This document shows positions 26,966 to 34,821 of a DNA stretch of 47,169 nucleotides, piece by piece. The notes beneath the pieces are model-generated. The model saw only the letters and a list, made by a program, of their open reading frames with translations. It was not told the DNA's origin and did no database searches. Made by a program: the position numbers and the translations under genes. Origin of the DNA: Verrucomicrobiota bacterium (GTDB lineage Bacteria; Verrucomicrobiota; Verrucomicrobiia; Chthoniobacterales; Terrimicrobiaceae); assembly GCA_026398275.1 (NCBI GenBank), contig JAPLTF010000042.1, forward strand, positions 1 through 47,169. The letters run 5' to 3'. Positions within the stretch are counted from its first letter, which is position 1. Each line of letters opens with the position of its first letter.

Positions 26966-27045
26966 ATTTGTTTTTGGGTTGAGGTTCGACAAGTCCACTT
27001 TTTCATCTTTCCGCATCCTTGCAATTCCGCCTGCTTGCAAAAACG

Positions 27046-27071
27046 AGACATCGCTTTCAAAAAACAGACAT
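27046..27071 (-). promoter_or_regulatory. Two-unit direct-repeat operator, site B
   Basis: Minus strand: ATGTCT (27071-27066), GTTTTTTGAAAGCG, ATGTCT (27051-27046), period 20 bp, about 80 bp before the PEP-CTERM gene start at 26965. The sequence 5' of it (CAAAAACGCCCCC) matches that 5' of site A. Confidence 0.75.
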
Positions 27072-27175
27072 TTGGGGGCGTTTTTGATGGTTTGGACCGG
27101 GTCATGCCTGTTGGGCGGCGTCCCGTTCTGGGTGTTCGAAGGCCCCAGCTCCCACATAGACCTCGATCGTTCGTT

Positions 27176-27328
27176 TCACAGCGAGGCGGGGGATTTCCTG
27201 ATTCTGACCCGCTTTGGCAGCCGTTCCTGGTCGAGAAGAAGCCCGTGGTCGTCGCGACGCATGTCCGCCAGATCGCCCAACGGCTCTCCAAAGCCCAACA
27301 TAAAAAGCGCCATCGCATAGGCTCCCAT
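27176..27328 (-). CDS. Possible small protein downstream of the AraC gene
   Basis: 50 aa starting MGAYAMALFMLGFGEPLGD and ending SPASL, 15 bp after the AraC stop, on the same strand, with GAGG about 7 bases upstream. The N-terminal half is hydrophobic, the C-terminal half basic (RRDDHGLLLDQERLPKRVRI). Not recognised; may be a remnant of a larger gene. Confidence 0.3.
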   Translation of the reverse strand: MGAYAMALFMLGFGEPLGDLADMRRDDHGLLLDQERLPKRVRIRKSPASL

Positions 27329-27343
27329 GGCAGCCTCGTTCCG

Positions 27344-28225
27344 TCAGCGGACGACTGTGCGTGCGGCATAAACGCTGGGCGAGACGCCTTGGCTTTTCTT
27401 GAAGGCCGATGTGAAATGCGAGGCCGATGAGAATCCGCAGTCGTAGGCAAGCACCTTGATCGGGGTTGCTGGTTCCTTGTCGAGGATCGCTCGTGCAGCC
27501 TCCAGGCGCAGCCGCAGGACATAGCTGTGTGGGGGCTCACCGTCATGCTGGATGAAAATCCGCGTGAGATGCCGGAAACTGACCCCGGCCTGAAGGGCCA
27601 GTGCGCGGGCATTCAAGGAATGGCCCAGATTGGTTTTGATGAAGCCGGTGGCGCGCTCGTAAATGAGCTGCGCCCTTGTTGATCCAGCAGTCTTCGTCTC
27701 TGGAGGCTTCGGAATCCCGCACACCGCGTCCAGCACCTCGCCAATCAGGACCATGAGCAGCGAAGAGCAGAGCCCCGGCGTGAAGGCCGAACTGCGTTTG
27801 GAGACCGCCAGGTCCACCAATTGCCGGAGATGCGACGTGACGGCGCGATTTGCGACCACCAGCGGGGCGCGGCCGCGCGCGAATGGAAGGGCCACTTCGG
27901 CCCCGGACGGATCTTTGGCGCTGATCTGGATCCCCAACATAAAACCGCCCCGCGTTTCCCAGTTGTGGGGGGTGTGCGGCGGAATGACCAGCGCCTGTGC
28001 CGGCTTGAGCGCGATGCGCGAGTCATTCACGGTAAAATCGAAACGTGCGGAGAGCGGAAGCTCGATCTGGGTCTCGTCGTGCTGGTGGGTGCCGGGACTG
28101 CCGCTATTGTCATACATGCCGGGTCCCAGATGACATTGCATGCAGCGCAGGCGCAAGGCACCGATGGTGATTTCCCGGCTGCTGATCACGGCGTTGAGCA
28201 GGCGCTCGTTGACGGCGGCAACCAT
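27344..28225 (-). CDS. AraC-family transcriptional regulator
   Basis: 293 aa from the ATG at 28225 (MVAAVNERLLNAVIS); the frame extends to 28336, but that would cover a candidate control site. An N-terminal cupin sensor domain (GTHQHDETQIELPLSARF; PAQALVIPPHTPHNWETRG) is followed by a double helix-turn-helix: LNARALALQAGVSFRHLTRIF and the closing IKVLAYDCGFSSASHFTSAF with KKSQGVSPSVYAA. It probably senses a sugar. It is flanked by genes preceded by the 20-bp direct-repeat sites A, B and C, and AraC proteins bind such asymmetric repeats spaced by two helical turns. I infer, without proof, that it activates these genes. A lone ATGTCC (28266) lies 40 bp before its start. Confidence 0.9.
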   Translation of the reverse strand: MVAAVNERLLNAVISSREITIGALRLRCMQCHLGPGMYDNSGSPGTHQHDETQIELPLSARFDFTVNDSRIALKPAQALVIPPHTPHNWETRGGFMLGIQISAKDPSGAEVALPFARGRAPLVVANRAVTSHLRQLVDLAVSKRSSAFTPGLCSSLLMVLIGEVLDAVCGIPKPPETKTAGSTRAQLIYERATGFIKTNLGHSLNARALALQAGVSFRHLTRIFIQHDGEPPHSYVLRLRLEAARAILDKEPATPIKVLAYDCGFSSASHFTSAFKKSQGVSPSVYAARTVVR

Positions 28226-28329
28226 GGATTTTCTCCAGAGGCGGGGATGGGTTGCTTTGGAAACAATGTCCACTTTTTGGAATGTGCTCAGGGTTGTCCG
28301 ACGTGTCAATCCCCCACCCGCTATCCCCA

Positions 28330-28372
28330 GATCCACGCGTCAGAGCGAGGAATGGAGGGCGGTCACCCCCGG
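28330..28372. repeat. 43-bp dispersed repeat, copy 2
   Basis: Begins GATCCACGCGTCAGAG and contains GGAATGGAGGGCGGTCACCC. Three mismatches to copy 1 at 23337-23379. It lies next to the AraC promoter. Confidence 0.75.
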
Positions 28373-28610
28373 CATCCGCTCTGCCCGCCGCCCTGGCGAG
28401 CATACACAATTTGTGAAGCGCCAAAGGCGCGTTCATCCCAAAGCCCAGTCCGAAGGGCTGGGAATCCAAAATAGAACGAATCTGCGGCCTGTAAGGACGC
28501 GATGACGCCGAATCGACAGTAAATCATGCGCGGCAAACAGAATAGCGGACGTTAGTTCGGCATTCGAGGAGAGCCCTGCCTTCCGCGACAACGGGGCGCA
28601 GTAGCCGAAA

Positions 28611-28636
28611 ATGTCCTGTTTTTGAAAGCGATGTCC
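28611..28636 (+). promoter_or_regulatory. Two-unit direct-repeat operator, site C
   Basis: ATGTCC (28611), TGTTTTTGAAAGCG, ATGTCC (28631), period 20 bp, with a further ATGTCG at 28655. About 102 bp before the sialidase ATG, in the same orientation as the gene. Confidence 0.75.
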
Positions 28637-28738
28637 TGTTTTCGCAGGCAGGCGATGTCGCATTGAATACGGCAGGAGGCGATAAATGGGATGGGCAGAC
28701 GGCACCACACAGAGCGCCTTGCCAACGACCTGAATATC

Positions 28739-30634
28739 ATGACAACAACAAGCAAGACATCTGATCCGGGCGACCTGCGCCGGACGCAATCCGGTATCGA
28801 GATCCCCAGCGAGGGGTATTGTGATCAGCCCTATGTCGTCGAGACCAACGACGGCGCCTGGCTCTGCGTCATGACCACGGGCACCGGCCACGAGGGGGAC
28901 CCGGGCCAGCACCCGATCACCCTGCGCAGCCATGACAAGGGCCAGACCTGGGGCGAGAAGGCGAGCCTCGAGCCGACCGACGGGCCCGAGGCCTCGTATG
29001 CGGTCCTGCTGAAGGTCCCTTCAGGGAGGGTTTACGCGTTCTACAACTACAACACCGACCGGGTGCCCGAGGTGAAAACCGAGGAGGGGGCAGGATTTCC
29101 TTCCTTCAAGCGGGTGGATTCGCTGGGCGACTATGTTTTCAAATTCTCCGACGATGGCGGGCTCACTTGGTCGGACAAGCGTTTCACCATTCCGGTGCGC
29201 GAGTTCGCCTGCGACCGGAACAACGTCTATGGCGGCAAGATCCGCTTCTTCTGGAATGTCGGCCGTCCCTGCATCCGCGCCAACGGCGAGGTGATCATCC
29301 CGCTGCACAAGGTCGGCGCGATGGGGGTTGGATTTTTTGCGCAGAGCGAGGGAGCCCTCATTGCCTCGTCGAATATTCTCACAGAGTCCGATCCGGAGAA
29401 AATCGTGTTTGAGACATTGCCCGACGGCGAGCACGGACTGACCACACCTCCCGGAGGCGGGCGCATCGCCGAGGAGCACAGCATTGTCGAGCTGAGCGAC
29501 GGCTCGCTTTACTGTGTTTACCGCAGCGTCGATGGCTGGCCGGTCTGCAGCTACAGCCGGGACGGCGGGCGCAGTTGGGAGGCACCGCATTACAAGACCT
29601 ACACTCCCGGCGGACGGCGCATGAAAAATCCGCGCGCGGCGAACTTTGTCTGGAAGTGTTCCAACGGCCGCTACCTTTACTGGTTCCACAACCACGGCGG
29701 CGAATTCATCCGGTGGCTCGGCGGCCATTCCTCAATGCCCAACGGCCTCTCGGTGAACCACTTTAGAACCCCCTATGACGACCGCAACCCGGTCTGGCTC
29801 TGCGCGGGCCAGGAAGTCGATGGGCCAAACGGCAAACTCATCGAGTGGAGCCAGCCGGAAATCCTGCTCTACGACGACGATCCCTACATCCGCATCAGTT
29901 ATCCCGACCTGATCGAAAAGGATGGAAGGTTCTGGGTCACCGAAACCCAGAAGGCGACCGCCCGGATTCATGCGGTTGCCCCGGCGCTGATCGAGGGTTT
30001 GTTCGGTCAATTGGAACCATCGGAAAAAGCCCCCTCGATGGAGGTTGCCGGTCTGTTGCGCAAAGAATCCCGCAGTGCCGGAGTGGCATGGTCGATGCCG
30101 ATGCCCACCCTTCCGCTGCTGACCACCCGCGACTTCGGCAGTGATGATCAACGCGGAAAAGACCTGCGCACCGGTTGCACGCTGGAGTTGGTGATCGATG
30201 GGATTCCGGCTCCGGGCACCACGCTTTTCGACAGCCGCAATCGCGAGGGCGCGGGCATTTTGGTGCGTGCCATGGAAGCGGCCAGGATCGAGTTCGTGAT
30301 TTCCGACTCACGCACGAATTCCAGCTGGTCGAGCGATGCGGGATGCCTTGTCGAGGGAGAGTTGAACCATGTCTCCATCATCGTCGATGGCGGTCCAAAG
30401 CTGATTCTGTTCGTCATCAACGGCGTGCTCTGCGACGGCGGCGATGAAAGGCAGTTCGGCTGGGGACGCTACAACCCGAACCTGCGCGAACTCAATGGCG
30501 CCGACGAAGCCGAGGTGGATGCCTGCGTGCGGGAAGTCGCTATCTACGACCGCGCGCTGCGTGTGAGCGAGGCCGTGCAAAGCAGCTGCCAAGTGACACG
30601 CCCACCCAACGCCGAGTCGTTGGCTCTTTCTTGA
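28739..30634 (+). CDS. BNR-repeat exo-sialidase-like protein
   Basis: 631 aa from the ATG at 28739 (MTTTSKTSDP); an ATG at 28691 is less likely because it leaves little room for a promoter. Three Asp-box motifs identify the six-bladed propeller: SHDKGQTW (64-71), SDDGGLTW and SRDGGRSW. EEHSIVELSDGSLYCVYRS is the usual Glu-containing strand. Residues about 470-631 form a LamG-like jelly roll (CTLELVIDGIPAPGTTLFD, VAIYDRALRVSE). No signal peptide, so it may act on imported glycans. It cleaves terminal sialic acids in relatives; a different acidic sugar is possible. It is the first gene of the long operon, preceded by operator C. Confidence 0.85.
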   Translation: MTTTSKTSDPGDLRRTQSGIEIPSEGYCDQPYVVETNDGAWLCVMTTGTGHEGDPGQHPITLRSHDKGQTWGEKASLEPTDGPEASYAVLLKVPSGRVYAFYNYNTDRVPEVKTEEGAGFPSFKRVDSLGDYVFKFSDDGGLTWSDKRFTIPVREFACDRNNVYGGKIRFFWNVGRPCIRANGEVIIPLHKVGAMGVGFFAQSEGALIASSNILTESDPEKIVFETLPDGEHGLTTPPGGGRIAEEHSIVELSDGSLYCVYRSVDGWPVCSYSRDGGRSWEAPHYKTYTPGGRRMKNPRAANFVWKCSNGRYLYWFHNHGGEFIRWLGGHSSMPNGLSVNHFRTPYDDRNPVWLCAGQEVDGPNGKLIEWSQPEILLYDDDPYIRISYPDLIEKDGRFWVTETQKATARIHAVAPALIEGLFGQLEPSEKAPSMEVAGLLRKESRSAGVAWSMPMPTLPLLTTRDFGSDDQRGKDLRTGCTLELVIDGIPAPGTTLFDSRNREGAGILVRAMEAARIEFVISDSRTNSSWSSDAGCLVEGELNHVSIIVDGGPKLILFVINGVLCDGGDERQFGWGRYNPNLRELNGADEAEVDACVREVAIYDRALRVSEAVQSSCQVTRPPNAESLALS

Positions 30635-30730
30635 GTTCATTGACCGTTTTTTACAACTCCCCTGAATTTCGGGAACGTTGGCTAATGCCTATGCTTCAGG
30701 ATTCAGCCCAACAACAAACCAACCTTTTAT

Positions 30731-31438
30731 ATGTCACTGAATCGCTCCACCATTAATAGGAGTTTGCGCACCGCCATCAAGGTCGCGGAACATTTCCACT
30801 TCTCTCTGCCGCCCTACGCGCACTGGACACTCGACCAGTGGGAAAATACCGGATCAGAGCACGACGAGATTCGCGATTGCATGCTCGGGTGGGATGCCAC
30901 CGACTTCGGCAGCGGTGATTTTATTAACATCGGGCGTGTCCTTTTCACCCTGCGCAACGGCCGCTCCAATGACCCGCGCTACCCGAAGGCCTACGCCGAG
31001 AAGCTGCTCGTTGATCCGGAAAATCAGCGCGCTCCCGCCCATTTCCACCGCTCCAAGCGGGAAGACATCATTTGCCGCCACGGCGGAAATATCCTCGTTC
31101 AACTCACCAAAGCCACGCCGGAGGGCGGATGGTCGGATGAGAAATTCCCGATCCAGGTCAACGCCTGCACGCGAATCCTCCAACCCCGCGAGATCGTGCG
31201 TCTCAAGCCCGGTGAGAGCCTGACCATACCGCCCGGAACAATTCACCAGTTCTGGGCGGAGGAAGGAACAGGATGGGAATTCGAGGGCGGTCGCTACTCG
31301 CTCAGCAGCGAGATTTCCAGCGTCTGCGATGACCGGAACGACAACGTCTTCTTCGAAGAATGGGCGATCCGTTTTCCTGAGATTGTCGAGGACGAAGCCC
31401 GCGAATTCTATCTCTGTCAGGAATACCCAAAGGTCTGA
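30731..31438 (+). CDS. D-lyxose ketol-isomerase (D-mannose isomerase-like cupin)
   Basis: 235 aa, matching the family in length. The metal site of the cupin barrel is visible as APAHFHRSKRED (His104, His106, Glu111) and PPGTIHQFW (His172). DINIG-like and EISSVCDDRNDNVFFE blocks are also characteristic. Known members interconvert D-lyxose and D-xylulose, and D-mannose and D-fructose. With a GH38 alpha-mannosidase, a GH2 beta-mannosidase and a PfkB kinase nearby, a role in mannose-to-fructose conversion is likely here. It starts 96 bp after the sialidase, the largest gap in the operon, which leaves room for an internal promoter; none is clear. No ribosome-binding site. Confidence 0.88.
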   Translation: MSLNRSTINRSLRTAIKVAEHFHFSLPPYAHWTLDQWENTGSEHDEIRDCMLGWDATDFGSGDFINIGRVLFTLRNGRSNDPRYPKAYAEKLLVDPENQRAPAHFHRSKREDIICRHGGNILVQLTKATPEGGWSDEKFPIQVNACTRILQPREIVRLKPGESLTIPPGTIHQFWAEEGTGWEFEGGRYSLSSEISSVCDDRNDNVFFEEWAIRFPEIVEDEAREFYLCQEYPKV

Positions 31439-31458
31439 ACCCACGGGACCGATATTTC

Positions 31459-32934
31459 GTGAACACATTTCCCGTAACCAATCAAACCATCCGTCAAATG
31501 GCCTCCGGGGCGGGAGCCTCCTGGCATTCGATCCTGCGTCCGTCCGTCGGTCATGGCGGCAGCGCCTTCGGGGGCACGCCACCTGTGGTCTCGCGCCATG
31601 AACCCCTCTGGAAAACGCTCGAGGAGGCGGCCTGCTGGTATGGCCTCAAATTCATCCGTGCGGAATTCGAGTGGCGCCAGTTCGAGCCGGAACAAGGACA
31701 ATACACTTGGGAAACCGGCGAGATGAAGGTGCTGCACCGCATCCTTGGCTGGGCTCAACGTCACGGCGCGGATGTGCTCCTGCAGCAGCAATGGTCGGGT
31801 ATCGGTTGGAATGCCTTTCCGGAATTTCGCGGCGATCCGGCGCTGGAAACCTACTCGGCGGCCTTCGATCTCGACGCCTTCGCCGCCGGATGGGTGGCGC
31901 TCTTGGAGGAGTTGGTGACCAAGCGCGGCTTCACCTGCATCCGCTGGGTTTGCCTGATCAACGAGCCGGGTTGGTGGTGGTGGCATCTTCCGCAAACGGT
32001 TCTCGCACGCGAAGGCGTGGCCAAATCCCAGCAGGAATATCTCGCGCGCGCCGCCGAGGCGGTCCGAAAGGCCATGGACACCGCGGGTTTCGACAAGATC
32101 GGGATCATGGGTCCCGACGAGGCGGACCTTTTCAACTATGAGGATATCCGGGAGATGCCGTGGTTTCCCCATGTGCAGGATGTCGATTTTCACTGCTACC
32201 GCGCCCTGTTGGAGCGCGATGCGGGAACCAAGCCCGGTTACACGATCGATGAGGCAACCACGATCATGAGCCGCTATGCAGAGCAGGCCCGATCCGCAGG
32301 CAAGGGATTCTACCTCACCGAATACGGCACGATGGCCAACGGCGTCGGCTTCGACAACCCGGGTCCCTTTCACCCCGAGTCCCTTTTGCGCGACTGCTCG
32401 CTGCTCCTTCGGGCCATCCTGAGCGGTGCCGACGGAGCCAGTCGCTGGAGCTTCACCAACCGCGGCGATGTGGACGGTCAATGGCAGATGGTCGAGACCT
32501 GGGACCGCCAGTTCAAGGAGTGGAAAACCGGGACGGAGAAGTTCACTCCGGTGGCTTCGACTTTGGGCCAATTCATGCGCCACATGCCGCAGCGGGCTTT
32601 CGTTCACGAGATCACAGGAAAAGCCGTGAAGGGGCTGGATGTGGTCGCTCTATCCGATCCGCAAGATCGGGCGGGAATGAATGCCTTCCTCGTCAACAGT
32701 TCGGAAGCGCCGGTGGAAGTTTGCCTCAGCGTTCCCGTCGTAGACGACTGGTCCTGTCTGACCGTCCAGCCGTCAAATCATCCCGCCGACGAGACCAGGC
32801 AATTTGCCGCCACGGACAGCATAGGGATCACCTTGCCAAAGGATAGCGTTTGCATCCTCACCAATCGGCCACTCGATCCCGACGGCCCGGGGCGACTGGG
32901 AATCAATCTATTCCGACAGGATTTCCATTCATGA
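31459..32934 (+). CDS. Clan GH-A glycoside hydrolase (GH5-like)
   Basis: 491 aa from a GTG at 31459; an internal ATG at 31498 is possible. A TIM barrel with WYGLKFIRAEFEWRQFEPEQG (start of the barrel), CLINEPGWWWW (likely acid/base Glu169) and GKGFYLTEYGTM (likely nucleophile Glu288). These two positions define clan A retaining glycosidases. The final 90 residues form a beta-sandwich. No signal peptide. Substrate unknown; mannan or beta-glucan oligosaccharides are possible. Its stop overlaps the start of the MFS carrier (ATGA), so the two are coupled, which suits a carrier of the enzyme's substrate. Confidence 0.78.
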   Translation: MNTFPVTNQTIRQMASGAGASWHSILRPSVGHGGSAFGGTPPVVSRHEPLWKTLEEAACWYGLKFIRAEFEWRQFEPEQGQYTWETGEMKVLHRILGWAQRHGADVLLQQQWSGIGWNAFPEFRGDPALETYSAAFDLDAFAAGWVALLEELVTKRGFTCIRWVCLINEPGWWWWHLPQTVLAREGVAKSQQEYLARAAEAVRKAMDTAGFDKIGIMGPDEADLFNYEDIREMPWFPHVQDVDFHCYRALLERDAGTKPGYTIDEATTIMSRYAEQARSAGKGFYLTEYGTMANGVGFDNPGPFHPESLLRDCSLLLRAILSGADGASRWSFTNRGDVDGQWQMVETWDRQFKEWKTGTEKFTPVASTLGQFMRHMPQRAFVHEITGKAVKGLDVVALSDPQDRAGMNAFLVNSSEAPVEVCLSVPVVDDWSCLTVQPSNHPADETRQFAATDSIGITLPKDSVCILTNRPLDPDGPGRLGINLFRQDFHS

Positions 32935-34334
32935 ACCCGCTCGAACAAATGCCGGAAAAACCGAAGCACTTCCGGGCGGGGAGTCTGGTTTACACCCGCA
33001 TGGGGCTCTTTGCGGTGTGCGCCTGGCTGCTGTGGGGGGATTTCGCCTTCAATCTCATGGAGATTGTGGCGGGCAGCTTCATTCCCCTCAAGCTGAAACA
33101 CCTCGACGCACCCAACTGGATGCTGGGCTTGTTTGTGACGACGGTTCCCTCGCTGCTTGGAATAACGTTCGCGCCGGTGATCAGCGTGGCCAGCGACCGA
33201 ACGCGCTCGCGCTGGGGGCGCCGGATTCCCTACCTGGCGGCGGCGACGCCGTTTGTGTGCCTGTTTCTTCTCCTGCTGGGATTCAGCGAAGACCTCGGAG
33301 CTTGGTTGCAAAATGTCCTTTTCGTCAATGCGACCCCCACAGTGGTGGCGCTGTGGCTGGCTGGCGCGCTTGTGGTGGCATTCCAGTTTTTCAACGTGTT
33401 CATCACAAGCCTCTATTTTTGCCTGTTCAACGATGTCGTTCCACAGGAATTTCTTTCGCGCTTTCTGGCCCTGTTCCGGATGATAGGGATCGTGGCCACG
33501 GCGGGCTTCCAATATTTCCTGTTTGGGATGGCGGAGTCCCATATGAAGGAGATTTTCGCCGGTAGTGCGCTGCTCTACGGACTGGCGTTTTTTCTCATGT
33601 GCGTCTTCGTGAAGGAAGGGACGTATGATCCACCACCCTCCACAACCGGGCCGCGACACGGGTTGCTCCATCAGATCCAGACTTACGCTAGGGAGTGCTT
33701 CACGAACCGCCTGTATTGGTATTTCTTTCTGGCCAACACGTTTTGGGGGCTGGGATTCGCCGTGGTTTCGTTCCGGGTTTTTTTCGCCCAGTCCGTCGGA
33801 CTCAATCTTGACCAATTCGGGAAGCTGATGGGAGGAGTGGGCATCGCCTCGGCCGTCCTGCTTTATCCTGCGGCGGCGCTAGCCGACCGCTGGCATCCCC
33901 TGCGGGTGATGATCCTGGGCATCGGCCTCTTGGTGTTGGTCGTGCCTCTTCAACTGGTTTTTGTGTTCATGGACATTCCGGCTCCCCTTGCCACGCGGAT
34001 TTACACGGGGCTGTTCATTCTGCACATCACGGTGCAGGTGCTTTTCAATGCGGCGCAGTTGCCGATGTTCATGCGGGTTCTGCCGAAGGATCGGTTTGGG
34101 CAATTCAACTCGGCCAACGGGATCATCGCCTCAGCCTCCATGATCGTCGCCGGCGTTGTGAGCGGGGCCTGGCTGGACTGGCTCGACCTGCGCATTTCCG
34201 AACCGCTCTACCATTACCGCTATCTGCCGATCTGGGTTTCCACCTGTCTTGTCCTGTGTCTCGTATTCCTGATCCTCCTCTACAAGGAGTGGAAAAAACA
34301 CGGCGGAGACAAAAACTACGAACCCCCGAAATGA
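32931..34334 (+). CDS. MFS sugar transporter (GPH/sugar:cation type)
   Basis: 467 aa from the ATG at 32931 (MNPLEQMPEKPKHFR), which overlaps the preceding stop. There are about 12 hydrophobic segments, for example LFAVCAWLLWGDFAFNLMEIV, VALWLAGALVVAFQFFNVF and VLVVPLQLVFVFMDI. The loop SDRTRSRWGRRIPYL between helices 2 and 3 is the diagnostic MFS motif of disaccharide and oligosaccharide symporters. It acts in the inner membrane, importing sugars released outside or in the periplasm. It is the only transporter in the window and is embedded in the glycan operon, so it is the likely importer for the cytoplasmic enzymes here. Exact cargo unknown. Confidence 0.88.
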   Translation: MNPLEQMPEKPKHFRAGSLVYTRMGLFAVCAWLLWGDFAFNLMEIVAGSFIPLKLKHLDAPNWMLGLFVTTVPSLLGITFAPVISVASDRTRSRWGRRIPYLAAATPFVCLFLLLLGFSEDLGAWLQNVLFVNATPTVVALWLAGALVVAFQFFNVFITSLYFCLFNDVVPQEFLSRFLALFRMIGIVATAGFQYFLFGMAESHMKEIFAGSALLYGLAFFLMCVFVKEGTYDPPPSTTGPRHGLLHQIQTYARECFTNRLYWYFFLANTFWGLGFAVVSFRVFFAQSVGLNLDQFGKLMGGVGIASAVLLYPAAALADRWHPLRVMILGIGLLVLVVPLQLVFVFMDIPAPLATRIYTGLFILHITVQVLFNAAQLPMFMRVLPKDRFGQFNSANGIIASASMIVAGVVSGAWLDWLDLRISEPLYHYRYLPIWVSTCLVLCLVFLILLYKEWKKHGGDKNYEPPK

Positions 34335-34356
34335 GGGCCGTTATCCGCTAACATTC

Positions 34357-34821
34357 ATGAACGCCAACACCTGCAAACCTGGCACCCAGCGCCTGAGCAT
34401 CGAGCAACTCCAGAAATGGGAAGCTCTGAAATTCGGGATGTTCATCCATTATGGCATGAGCACTTACACCGGATCTGAACTCCCCGATGGCAGCCACCCT
34501 TCCACCCTCTACGCGCCCGACAATCTCGATGTGGACCAATGGGTCTCGGTCGCCCGCGTGTCATTGGCCTTCACCACGCGCGAGTATCAGGATTTTCAAA
34601 GCGCGCAGATCGAGGAACTGCTCACCCACTACGGAAAGGTCGGCGAAGTCTGGATCGACATTCCGACTGTTCTGCCGCGCTTCTACCGCCAGGAACTCTA
34701 CCATCAAATTTCCAGTCTCCAGCCCGATGCCGGCCCCGACAAGCACGGCTTGATTCCGCCGAAATACGTGGGAGCTCTGCAGCGCCTCCGCGCCAATCTC
34801 GATCGCTTGAATGTGCCATGA
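34357..34821 (+). pseudogene. GH29 alpha-L-fucosidase with two internal deletions
   Basis: 154 aa, against 400-500 for the family. The parts present are unmistakable: LQKWEALKFGMFIHYGMSTYTG and TLYAPDNLDVDQWVSVAR (N-terminus), TTREYQDFQSAQIEELLTHYG, GEVWIDIPTVLPRFYRQELY (centre, with the likely nucleophile Asp), and GPDKHGLIPPKYVGALQRLR (C-terminus). Missing are the stretch after VSVAR (with the Thr/His motif and substrate-binding His) and the stretch between LQPD and GPDKHG. Both deletions preserve the frame, so the gene still reads from start to stop and still overlaps the next start as ATGA. The product should lack the barrel strands needed for activity. It is a decayed gene unless the deletions are assembly errors. 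Confidence 0.85.

Larger units (their letters stand above)
28226..28738. other. Intergenic control region between AraC and sialidase genes
   Basis: 513 bp with no supportable gene. It holds a lone ATGTCC half site (28266), the second copy of the 43-bp repeat (28330-28372), two hairpins (GCGCC-AAA-GGCGC at about 28418 and CCCAGTCC-GAA-GGGCTGGG at about 28444), and operator site C (28611-28636). Confidence 0.7.

Noticed and set aside
26990-28278. 11-base GTCCACTTTTT shared by 26990-27004 and 28264-28278
   Set aside because: An 11-base match is expected by chance many times in 47 kb, and it is not at matching distances from the start codons.
28266-28287. Fifth full operator at the AraC promoter
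   Set aside because: Only one ATGTCC is present; the second half (ATGTGC) is at 16 instead of 20 bp and faces away from the AraC gene. Kept only as a possible half site.
30635-30730. Inverted repeat CTGAAT...ATTCAG in the 96-bp gap before the isomerase
   Set aside because: Arms are only six bases and the loop is about 30 bases; no terminator or operator form is convincing.
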